Origin: Candidatus Margulisiibacteriota bacterium
Lineage (GTDB): Bacteria > Margulisbacteria > Termititenacia > Termititenacales > Termititenacaceae
Direction of reading: 5' to 3'
DNA length: 14,433 bases
NCBI GenBank assembly: GCA_031279305.1
Contig: JAITIS010000034.1
Span: forward strand, 1-14,433
The position numbers and the translations under genes were made by a program. A model generated the notes under the pieces. The model made no database searches, was not told where the DNA came from, and was given only the letters and a program-made list of their open reading frames with translations. Numbering within the stretch: the stretch's first letter is position 1; every line of letters starts with the position of its first letter. This document shows positions 1 to 6,052 of this stretch, one piece after another.

Positions 1-2
1 CC

Positions 3-152
3 GAAGGCAGAGGAGTATCGCTAGAAGCATATCAAGAGTGGGTTAATCTATCCGCAAATCTTGATAATTCGGGTTTTCCTAAATATGAGGGGGTAGTTAT
101 CAAGGCAAGCCTGTCTCTAGGATTTATTCCTAACGCTACGACTTCTCAGTAA
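3..152 (+). CDS. C-terminal tail of an unidentified protein (cut by window edge)
   Basis: An open frame runs in from the left edge and ends at a TAA at 150-152, giving 49 visible residues that end in PNATTSQ. No start is visible, so the beginning lies outside the window. I recognise no domain. Base composition is AT-rich, like the gene that follows. The frame is the same as that of the next gene: after the TAA come three codons and then its ATG. The two may therefore be one gene broken by a nonsense codon, or two tightly packed genes. Confidence is moderate because only a short stretch is seen, but it is fully open and reads as an ordinary protein. Confidence 0.5.
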   Translation, partial: EGRGVSLEAYQEWVNLSANLDNSGFPKYEGVVIKASLSLGFIPNATTSQ

Positions 153-161
153 ATTAACAAT

Positions 162-1373
162 ATGGCCAATAATGATAGCCGTAAAGTGGCCATACTGTAT
201 GCAGACACAAAGCCCCGGATAACTGAAATGCTTAACACCATTGGTTCAGACAGCAAGCTACCAGTACGCTCTACAAAAAATATTCTTGACATATATGCCA
301 AATATAATGGAACACCTCTATCAGCAAACATCAATGCCGCCATAGAAACGCTTAAGTCTGGCGGAACAGATCCGAATAATTTATGGGCTGATGCTCAATA
401 TGCCCTGAGTATGTACGAACGCGCACGTGATATGTTGCCAGAGTTTCAGCGTCAGGCAGATGAAACTGCCCAGTTATTGAACAACGCGGTTGGTTCGGCT
501 CAATGTGATGGTTTAACTATTGGTGACGGAGAAATACCATATCGCAGACCGGAAGGATTTAGTAGCAGTGCTTTATTGCCGCAGATGCTAAAAATATATA
601 GCGAAAGATTTGATCTCCTCAGCCAAAATGAATTAACTCATAATATGGGTGTATTCCAGATAGCTTTGGGGGTTAAAGGAGAACAACAGACAGATGGAAC
701 TACCAAATATACAGTTGAAGTTATTGATACTACTAAACAAAATGGTGAAGAATTTCTCCCTCCTGGGAAAGCTGGAGATGGAGAACCAGAACCAACAAGT
801 ACGGGCAGCCAGCGTCTCCCAGGCAATAGCCCTAGCCGGAGAGCTGTTAATATGGGAACGCCGTACATTGATGGGCACGGAAATATGTGCCTTGTAATGC
901 ATACAAACATTACTACTCCAGAAGAGTATATGATATACAAAACACCGGAAGGCGTTTGGGGTGTAGTAGTTTTAGACTATAGTTCTCATACACATGCGGT
1001 TTCGTCGGGTGTGCACAACATAGTAGAGACAAGGTATATTAAGGACAATAATGAGAAGAAGCCGAATGTACATTATAATAAATATGAATCTGTACAAGAT
1101 TTGCTTAAGGTAATTGGAAGTGATAGGTGGGCGGCTGGCGTAGTTCGATTATCTAATAGCGATCTATTTACGCTTATTAGTAATAGTGGCTCAAGCTATT
1201 TTCGTACTATAAATGGGAGGGGGGGCACACAAATGTCTGCCGATGACCAAAAAAAATATAAATTTCTGCTAGAGCTATATGAAATAGAAACAGGAGAATC
1301 CATTCAAGGGTACGAGAAGATACAAGACATAGAGAAGACCCGTAACGGCAGAAACTCAAGAATTTTTAGTTAG
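162..1373 (+). CDS. Hypothetical protein, 403 aa, AT-rich
   Basis: I do not recognise this protein. Residues 1-165 look largely helical and soluble. Residues about 195-230 form a Gly/Pro/Ser-rich linker (PPGKAGDGEPEPTSTG), and residues about 232-290 look beta-rich with several aromatic residues and histidines (SHTHAV near 275-280). The tail is charged. There is no signal peptide and no clear membrane segment, so a cytoplasmic protein is the simplest reading. The chosen ATG has no recognisable Shine-Dalgarno sequence in the 20 bases before it, and the preceding frame stops nine bases upstream in the same frame. Its GC content (about 40%) is well below that of the genes from 2553 onward, which suggests acquired DNA. 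It converges on the next gene, with only two bases between the stop codons and so no room for a terminator. Coding is likely because of its length in AT-rich sequence; the function is unknown. Confidence 0.75.
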   Translation: MANNDSRKVAILYADTKPRITEMLNTIGSDSKLPVRSTKNILDIYAKYNGTPLSANINAAIETLKSGGTDPNNLWADAQYALSMYERARDMLPEFQRQADETAQLLNNAVGSAQCDGLTIGDGEIPYRRPEGFSSSALLPQMLKIYSERFDLLSQNELTHNMGVFQIALGVKGEQQTDGTTKYTVEVIDTTKQNGEEFLPPGKAGDGEPEPTSTGSQRLPGNSPSRRAVNMGTPYIDGHGNMCLVMHTNITTPEEYMIYKTPEGVWGVVVLDYSSHTHAVSSGVHNIVETRYIKDNNEKKPNVHYNKYESVQDLLKVIGSDRWAAGVVRLSNSDLFTLISNSGSSYFRTINGRGGTQMSADDQKKYKFLLELYEIETGESIQGYEKIQDIEKTRNGRNSRIFS

Positions 1374-1375
1374 GA

Positions 1376-2500
1376 TTAGTTATAATTATTAATAATCATT
1401 CGTAGTAGATTATTAACGTTATCTATATCATCGACTATGGAATGTTCTTGATAGCTTTGTCTGAGATAAAAAAGCACGAAGTATAATTGTTCTTTATAGT
1501 ACTGAGACATCAAGCGATTTGATTGTAGGATTTTCTGCGTGTCAATATTGTTCAATGCAAAGTTCCCTAGAATAATACTAGAGGCATAGTCACTAGATAG
1601 CATATACTCATTTAGCAAAAAAGCAGTGTTTGTTAAATTGTATTTATCGTATACGAATGCATTAGTAAATAAGTTTTTCTGTTTAGCATTATTTTGTGGC
1701 AATTTCCCTTGCACCTTGTAATATGTACTAAGTTCTTGAAGTGGAGAGTACATCTGCCACGAAACATTGTAGCCTGCCGCTCCATCAAAATAATCAATAG
1801 TTTTATCACTATCTGTTAATGCTAGAATTTCGTGTTGTGTATCTTGGTCTAATGGTCCTGTCAGAATTACTATATTGTTCTTTAACTGAGAAAAAAACCA
1901 AAACCCAAACTGCGCCGCCTCAAAACAATAGCCGGCTTTTCGGGTCACAAATTCCGGCAAAGTATAATAGCCGCCGTTTCTGCTCGGAGCGCCTGTCCTT
2001 CCCCGTATCCTCATCCCGTCCATCACACGATAAAACATCCGCGCCGCCTCGTCCTCGGTCACTTCCTGCTCGTTCCAGCCCGCGCCGAGCACGCGCGTGA
2101 CGGCGGCCATCACCGTGCCCTGCTCGTCGTCCAGCCACACCAGCGGTATACCGCTTCTGCGTATCTCGTCAGTGAGGTCACGTTCGATATTATCCGTTTC
2201 GGTCTGAAATGCATCTCCAAAACGAATATTTATATAATAATGATTGACTATTTCCGGTTCTTCCAGCCGGCCATTGCCCGCGCCGTAAATCACGCCGTTG
2301 GCGGCAAAGCCGCAGTCCACACTGCGCTCTTTTTCCTCGAATGTCGCGCCGATGCCGTAGCGCTCCACGAATTCCTCATAGCCCTCGCCGGCGCCGCGGT
2401 CGATCGCGCCGTTGCCGTTTTTGTCATCCATACCAAGCTCGCGGACATAGATCGCGCCGAGCGGCGAAAAAGAATATAATTGCTGGCTGATCGGCGGCAT
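1376..2500 (-). CDS. Composite protein, 374 aa, with possible transglutaminase-like Cys-His-Asp triad
   Basis: Start: an AAGGAG lies seven bases before the ATG, a strong ribosome binding site. There is no signal peptide. Residues 26-34 (DKNGNGAID) match the first nine positions of an EF-hand or dockerin-type calcium loop, but position 12 is not the usual Glu/Asp. Residues 189-196 (AGYCFEAA) resemble the cysteine helix of transglutaminase-like enzymes. His223 follows 31 residues later and Asp236 13 residues after that (QHEIL, TIDYFDG), a spacing that fits the family triad. This assignment is my inference from motif spacing and not a secure family match. The first ~195 codons are GC-rich; from about base 1910 downwards the gene turns AT-rich, like the converging neighbour. 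The last ~130 residues have many Asn, Tyr and Leu and look helical. It lies 52 bases behind the barrel-protein gene and may be the last gene of that transcript. Confidence 0.7.
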   Translation of the reverse strand: MPPISQQLYSFSPLGAIYVRELGMDDKNGNGAIDRGAGEGYEEFVERYGIGATFEEKERSVDCGFAANGVIYGAGNGRLEEPEIVNHYYINIRFGDAFQTETDNIERDLTDEIRRSGIPLVWLDDEQGTVMAAVTRVLGAGWNEQEVTEDEAARMFYRVMDGMRIRGRTGAPSRNGGYYTLPEFVTRKAGYCFEAAQFGFWFFSQLKNNIVILTGPLDQDTQHEILALTDSDKTIDYFDGAAGYNVSWQMYSPLQELSTYYKVQGKLPQNNAKQKNLFTNAFVYDKYNLTNTAFLLNEYMLSSDYASSIILGNFALNNIDTQKILQSNRLMSQYYKEQLYFVLFYLRQSYQEHSIVDDIDNVNNLLRMIINNYN

Positions 2501-2552
2501 AGCCTTTCTCCTTTCTGTTTAGATATCGTAAGTCCGGGGCGGAAATTGCCGT

Positions 2553-3254
2553 CTACATAAAATTCGTGATGGTCATCCCGATCGTGCCGTAAAAAGGATG
2601 GGCGTCGATCTCGTCGCCGTCCGCATTCAGCGTTTTTTTGTCATTGCGCAGCAGATTGACCAGCGTGAAATTAAAATACATCGTGTCGCTGGTGTACACG
2701 CGCAGCCCCGCGTTGAGATTGTATTTATTGTCCTCATAGGCCGCCGCGTCCGCCACCCAGCTCAAATGCTCGTCGGTAAAAATCTCGCCGCCTAGCATCG
2801 CCGAAGTGATCACTTCTTTGGCCACATAGCGGCCGATAAAGCCGACGCTGACCGAATGTCCGCCTAAGAATTTTTTGGTGGAGACCATATACATCGCGGG
2901 ATAATCCTGAAAGGTGCCCATCGAGGACAGATTTTCAAAACCGATGGCCACGTGCAGCGGATTTTCATAATTATTCAGCGCGCCGAACCATTTGAGATTG
3001 AGGAACAAACCCTCGCGCTCGCTGCGCCCCATCACGCCCAGCTCCGAGCCGTCGGAAGTGCCCAGCGCCAGATCGTATTTCCAGTGCGATTTCATTTCGT
3101 TCGTGCCGGAAAAAGCGCCTAGGCCGAAATTGTACTGCTGAAAACGCAGCCCTTCGGCGTTCGGGATCACAATATAGCCGGTGGCGCCGTTGATATTGCG
3201 TCCGGAAGCCCAGAGCGCGCCCGCGCATAAAACCAGCATTAAAAGTTTCTTCAT
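2553..3254 (-). CDS. Small outer-membrane beta-barrel protein, 233 aa
   Basis: Residues 1-17 form a signal peptide (MKKLLMLVLCAGALWAS). The cysteine at residue 10 is not in a lipobox, because leucine precedes it. The mature protein opens with NGATGYIVIPNAEGL, which resembles the TGxIxxPxA opening of YjbH-like and related outer-membrane barrels. It continues with alternating hydrophobic/polar strands rich in Gly, Tyr and Phe, and ends GTIGMTITNFM. This points to a small barrel of perhaps 10-12 strands whose role (structural, pore, or polysaccharide-linked) I cannot tell. The start is supported by a G-rich ribosome binding site (GGGGGGA) five bases before the ATG. The gene lies 23 bases behind the glycosyltransferase, so the two are probably cotranscribed. 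This is consistent with a surface-glycan link, but that link is inference. It would be a client of the Bam machinery encoded upstream. Confidence 0.75.
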   Translation of the reverse strand: MKKLLMLVLCAGALWASGRNINGATGYIVIPNAEGLRFQQYNFGLGAFSGTNEMKSHWKYDLALGTSDGSELGVMGRSEREGLFLNLKWFGALNNYENPLHVAIGFENLSSMGTFQDYPAMYMVSTKKFLGGHSVSVGFIGRYVAKEVITSAMLGGEIFTDEHLSWVADAAAYEDNKYNLNAGLRVYTSDTMYFNFTLVNLLRNDKKTLNADGDEIDAHPFYGTIGMTITNFM

Positions 3255-3277
3255 AAAAATCCCCCCAAAGAAACTGT

Positions 3278-4420
3278 CTATCTAAGGCTATTATACAACG
3301 CTTCGAGCTTTTTGGTAACCGCGGAATTCAGATAATGAGCTTGGGCGTTCTTATCCGCGCCGGCGGACAGGCGCGCCAGTTCCGCGGGATCATTCAGCAC
3401 GGCCAGCGTCCGGCGGACAAAAGCGTCCAGATCGTCCGGCGTCAGACAGCCGTCCGCGCCGTCCTCGATCATCTGCGACACGCCGCGCGCATCGACGGCC
3501 ACGGCCGGTTTGCCGCAGGCTTTGGCCTCGGAGATGACCAGCCCCTGCGTTTCTGTTTTGCTGGCGCAGACAAAAAGATCCCCGGCCTTCAAATAATCAT
3601 ACACCCTGTCCCGCTCCACCCGCCCGGTGAAAATAACCCGCTCCGCGATGCCCAGCGTCCCGGCCAGCGTTTTCAAGGCCGCTTCATAGGGGCCAAAAGC
3701 CACGATCATCAGGCGCGTCTCCGGTTTCCGCGCGGCAATCTTCTGAAAAGCCCCCAGCAGAAACTCGATATTTTTTTCTCTGGACAGGCGCCCGCAGTAC
3801 ATCAAAAGCGGCGCGTCCGGCGCGATGCCGTATTTTTCGCGTATGCCGTCCGGGCGGGCGGCCGCCACCGCCGCGTCGTCCACGCCGGTCGGCAGAACCT
3901 CCGCGCGCTGGGATACTCCGTACTCGTCGCGCAGTATATCCCGGACTATCGCGGTCGGCGTGATGATGAGGCCACAGCCTTTACAGAAATCCCGGATGAT
4001 CCATTTCAATGCCGGCTCGGAGACGCGGCGCGGCAGCGGCACGAAATGCAGATAATCCGTAAACAGCGTGTGAAAATGATAAACAAACGGCACTTTCAGC
4101 TTCCGGGCAAAACGCCGGGCTAGATAACCCAGCTGGTACGGCGAATGGGAATGTATAATATCCGGCCGGTTGTATTTGAGATACTGCCAGTGGCCGCGCT
4201 TCAAAGGCCAAGCCAGCCGAAAGCCGGGATAAAGCCGCGCGCCCAGCGAAGGGAAACGGACGACTTCATAATTATCGGTGTCCTGAAATCCCGGATAGGA
4301 CGGCGCCATCACCGTCACCTCGTGCCCCAGCGCGGTCAGACCTCTGGCAAAAGTATCCACCGACACGGTCACGCCGCTTAAGTACGGCTTAAAAGACTCG
4401 GTATAAAAATGCACTTTCAT
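3278..4420 (-). CDS. GT4-family glycosyltransferase, 380 aa
   Basis: This is a typical two-Rossmann-domain GT-B enzyme. The N-terminal acceptor domain starts MKVHFYTESFKPYLSGV, with a glycine-rich loop near 15-20, HSHSPYQLGYLARRFA at 90-105 and YHFHTLFTDYLHFVP at 114-128. The second domain has YCGRLSREKN (208-217), with the phosphate-contacting Arg and Lys of the family, and the retaining-enzyme E-x7-E motif at Glu290 and Glu298 (ETQGLVISE). The HSHSPYQLG and YHFHT segments resemble those of diacylglycerol glucosyltransferases and mannosyltransferases that use nucleotide sugars at the membrane face, so a glycolipid or lipid A/core sugar transfer is plausible. The substrate is not determinable. 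The length is normal for the family. There is no membrane segment; association is probably peripheral. An AAAGGA lies about 11 bases before the ATG. The gene stands where other diderms carry lpxC after lpxD. Confidence 0.92.
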   Translation of the reverse strand: MKVHFYTESFKPYLSGVTVSVDTFARGLTALGHEVTVMAPSYPGFQDTDNYEVVRFPSLGARLYPGFRLAWPLKRGHWQYLKYNRPDIIHSHSPYQLGYLARRFARKLKVPFVYHFHTLFTDYLHFVPLPRRVSEPALKWIIRDFCKGCGLIITPTAIVRDILRDEYGVSQRAEVLPTGVDDAAVAAARPDGIREKYGIAPDAPLLMYCGRLSREKNIEFLLGAFQKIAARKPETRLMIVAFGPYEAALKTLAGTLGIAERVIFTGRVERDRVYDYLKAGDLFVCASKTETQGLVISEAKACGKPAVAVDARGVSQMIEDGADGCLTPDDLDAFVRRTLAVLNDPAELARLSAGADKNAQAHYLNSAVTKKLEALYNSLR

Positions 4421-4452
4421 TATAGGCTATGTCCTTTTGATTTGGCGCAGGA

Positions 4453-4512
4453 GAATATGCTTTGCTTCCGCGCGCGCTGCGAGCACGCGGACGCGCATCC
4501 GGCAAAGCATTC
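4453..4512. repeat. Imperfect inverted repeat between lpxD and the glycosyltransferase gene
   Basis: Outer arms ATGCTTTGC (4457-4465) and GCAAAGCAT (4502-4510) pair perfectly over nine bases. An inner stem (CCGCG with CGCGG, and GCT with AGC around a GCG loop) makes a GC-rich hairpin of about 60 bases. There is no U-run, so it is not a standard terminator. It resembles the 14044-14124 palindrome at both ends and is nearly the same length as that palindrome's inner 63 bases. It fills most of the 96-base gap and could stabilise the lpxD end of the message or lower expression of the gene behind it. Confidence 0.7.
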
Positions 4513-4516
4513 GCCC

Positions 4517-5470
4517 CTAACTGTTTTTTTTCTCCAAGGCTTTTAATCTCTCGTTTATTTCCGGCAGTTTATTGTAGAGCGCGCGGCGGCGCATCGCTAT
4601 GCCGTATTCGCCCGCGGTAGGCGTGCCGTAGATTTTGGCATTGGGCGGCACATCGGCCACCACCGAGGTCGAGGCAAAAATAACCGCGCCGTTGCCCACC
4701 GTGATATTATCGCTGATGCCGGCGTTGCCGGCGACGATCACGTTGTCGCCCAGAACCGCGCTGCCCGCCACATTGGACGAGCCGGCCAGTATGCAGTTCC
4801 TGCCGATCCGCACGTTGTGCGCGATCTGCACTTTGTTGTCGATCTTGGTGCCCCGCCCGATGACTGTGGCGCTCAGAGTCGCCCGGTCTATGCTCGTGTT
4901 TGCGCCGACCTCCACATCATCCTCGATAATCACGATGCCTTTTTGCGGCACTTTGACCTGCCGTCCGTCTTTATCCCGCACATAGCCAAACCCATCCGCG
5001 CCGATCACCGCGCCCGCGTGAATAATGCAATTACGCCCGATGACACAGCCGGCGTAAACTACCGCGCCCGGATACAGCACCGTGCCGCCGCCGATCCGGA
5101 CATTCGCGCCGACATAGACCAGCGGATAAATCGTCACATCCTGCCCCAGCCGCGCGCTGGGCTCGATAAAAGCGCGGTCGGAAACCGCCGGTTTGACTTT
5201 TTGCGGATAAAAAATATTCAGGAGTTCGATTAAAACTTCTTTGCCTTTGTCCGTGATGATCCGGGGACAGCCCAATTCCGGCAGATCTTGGCGCAAAACC
5301 ACGCAGTGGGGCTTTTTGTTTTTAATTTCGTCTACCGCCCGGCGGGTGACCGCCAGACAGAGCGCGCCGTCCCGCGCGCAGTCCGCTGTCTCGACCAGCG
5401 CGGACAATTTCACGTCCGCGCCCTCCAGCCGGCCGCCGATTTTCTCCGCCAGAGCTTTTGCCGTAAGCAT
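4517..5470 (-). CDS. lpxD: UDP-3-O-acylglucosamine N-acyltransferase LpxD
   Basis: LpxD moves a 3-hydroxyacyl chain from acyl carrier protein to the 2-amino group of UDP-3-O-acyl-glucosamine, the third step of lipid A synthesis in the cytoplasm. Residues 1-95 form the N-terminal uridine-binding domain. Residues about 100-285 are a left-handed beta helix of hexapeptide repeats. Diagnostic blocks are GADGFGY (157-163), KVPQKG (173-178), EVGANTSIDRATL (187-199) and QIAHNV (215-220), whose His218 corresponds to the catalytic histidine of the family. A short helical tail (about 295-317) ends the protein. At 317 aa it is slightly shorter than the E. coli enzyme. The ATG overlaps the stop codon of skp by one base and lacks its own ribosome binding site, so translation is probably coupled. 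lpxC, fabZ and lpxA, often found next to it, do not follow here. Confidence 0.97.
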   Translation of the reverse strand: MLTAKALAEKIGGRLEGADVKLSALVETADCARDGALCLAVTRRAVDEIKNKKPHCVVLRQDLPELGCPRIITDKGKEVLIELLNIFYPQKVKPAVSDRAFIEPSARLGQDVTIYPLVYVGANVRIGGGTVLYPGAVVYAGCVIGRNCIIHAGAVIGADGFGYVRDKDGRQVKVPQKGIVIIEDDVEVGANTSIDRATLSATVIGRGTKIDNKVQIAHNVRIGRNCILAGSSNVAGSAVLGDNVIVAGNAGISDNITVGNGAVIFASTSVVADVPPNAKIYGTPTAGEYGIAMRRRALYNKLPEINERLKALEKKNS

Positions 5471-5919
5471 TATTTTTTGCTGTTCAATCTTTTAACCACT
5501 TGTTCGGTCAGGTCCAGGCCGCCGGCGATGACCACCTGTTTGTCCACCACCACATCGATGCCGACTTCTTTGGCCACGGACTCGACCGCAGTCACAATAT
5601 CTTTGCGGATCTTGACCATCTGCTCCTCATTGAGCATTTTGATCTCGGCTTCTTTGGGGTCCAGTTCTTTTTGCATTTTCTCGCGGATTTTGTCCAGATC
5701 TTTTTCGGTCTTGCCGTCAATGCGCGCGTCCTCCAGCTCCTGCTGGTATTTGGTCTGCGCCTTGCGGTAATCTTTCATTTTATTGTTAATCTCCTCCTGC
5801 GCGGTTTTGGTCTTGCTGTAGCCTTTGAAAACCTGCTCCACATCGATAAAGCCGACTGTCGCGGACAGGGCCAGACTGGCCATTATTAGCAGGCCTGTAA
5901 TTATTTTTACGAGCTTCAT
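5470..5919 (-). CDS. skp: Periplasmic chaperone Skp/OmpH
   Basis: Skp binds unfolded outer-membrane proteins in the periplasm and delivers them to the Bam complex. The ATG at 5919 is chosen over an in-frame ATG five codons upstream because GGAAGGAG lies at the right distance before it. The 149-aa product starts with a signal peptide (about residues 1-19, ending in LALSA) followed by VGFIDVEQVFKGYSKTK, the OmpH-family opening strand. Residues about 38-105 are a long Lys/Glu/Gln-rich coiled coil, the tentacle of the trimer. The C-terminal strand block VVVDKQVVIAGGLDLTEQVV closes the head domain. The length is usual for the family. It sits between bamA and lpxD, a common conserved order, and has its own likely promoter in the 133-base gap upstream. 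Confidence 0.94.
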   Translation of the reverse strand: MKLVKIITGLLIMASLALSATVGFIDVEQVFKGYSKTKTAQEEINNKMKDYRKAQTKYQQELEDARIDGKTEKDLDKIREKMQKELDPKEAEIKMLNEEQMVKIRKDIVTAVESVAKEVGIDVVVDKQVVIAGGLDLTEQVVKRLNSKK

Positions 5920-5953
5920 ATGTACTCCTTCCAAAAAATTAGGGTCTTTTTTT

Positions 5954-5983
5954 ATTTTAGCATACCCGCCATTTTGGCAACAA
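5954..5983 (-). promoter_or_regulatory. Likely promoter of skp-lpxD
   Basis: On the minus strand TTGTTG (5978-5983) and TAAAAT (5954-5959) are separated by 18 bases. A TG one base before the -10 makes it an extended -10 (TGCTAAAAT). The start point would fall near 5947, leaving a leader of about 28 bases with the GGAAGGAG site. It follows a probable terminator of bamA, which makes a fresh start for skp sensible. The same TGCTAAAAT string occurs upstream of the plus-strand gene at 14141. Confidence 0.55.
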
Positions 5984-5997
5984 GGATTTTAGTTTAG

Positions 5998-6014
5998 AAA
6001 AAACCCGCGGCGGG
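5998..6014 (-). terminator. Possible Rho-independent terminator after bamA
   Basis: On the minus strand the bases read CCCG-CCG-CGGG followed at once by six T. The stem is short (four GC pairs, loop of three), so it may be weak. It lies about 40 bases behind the bamA stop codon and just before the skp promoter, a sensible place for a terminator. Confidence 0.45.
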
Positions 6015-6052
6015 AACAAAAGCGGATTATTGATTGTGGCCGCGCGCGAAGG

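Noticed and set aside
1219..1225. Run of seven G in the 403-aa gene, and G6 in the ribosome site of the barrel gene at 3261-3266, as phase-variation switches
   Set aside because: Seven to eight base homopolymers also occur in tamB, lpxD and the Omp85 gene, where switching would be harmful. There is no specific sign of variation.
1371..1400. AT-rich palindromic stretch (ATTATTAATAAT) at the convergent stops as a bidirectional terminator
   Set aside because: It has no GC stem and lies mostly inside the end of the minus-strand gene, so I do not call it.
2501..2552. Terminator between the barrel gene and the composite gene
   Set aside because: Only a short GGC/GCC stem is present with no U-run; readthrough is more likely.
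4419..4424. Perfect TATAAT on the minus strand overlapping the glycosyltransferase start codon
   Set aside because: A promoter there would begin transcription inside the gene, past the start; the gene has a usable ribosome site upstream. Coincidence is more likely.
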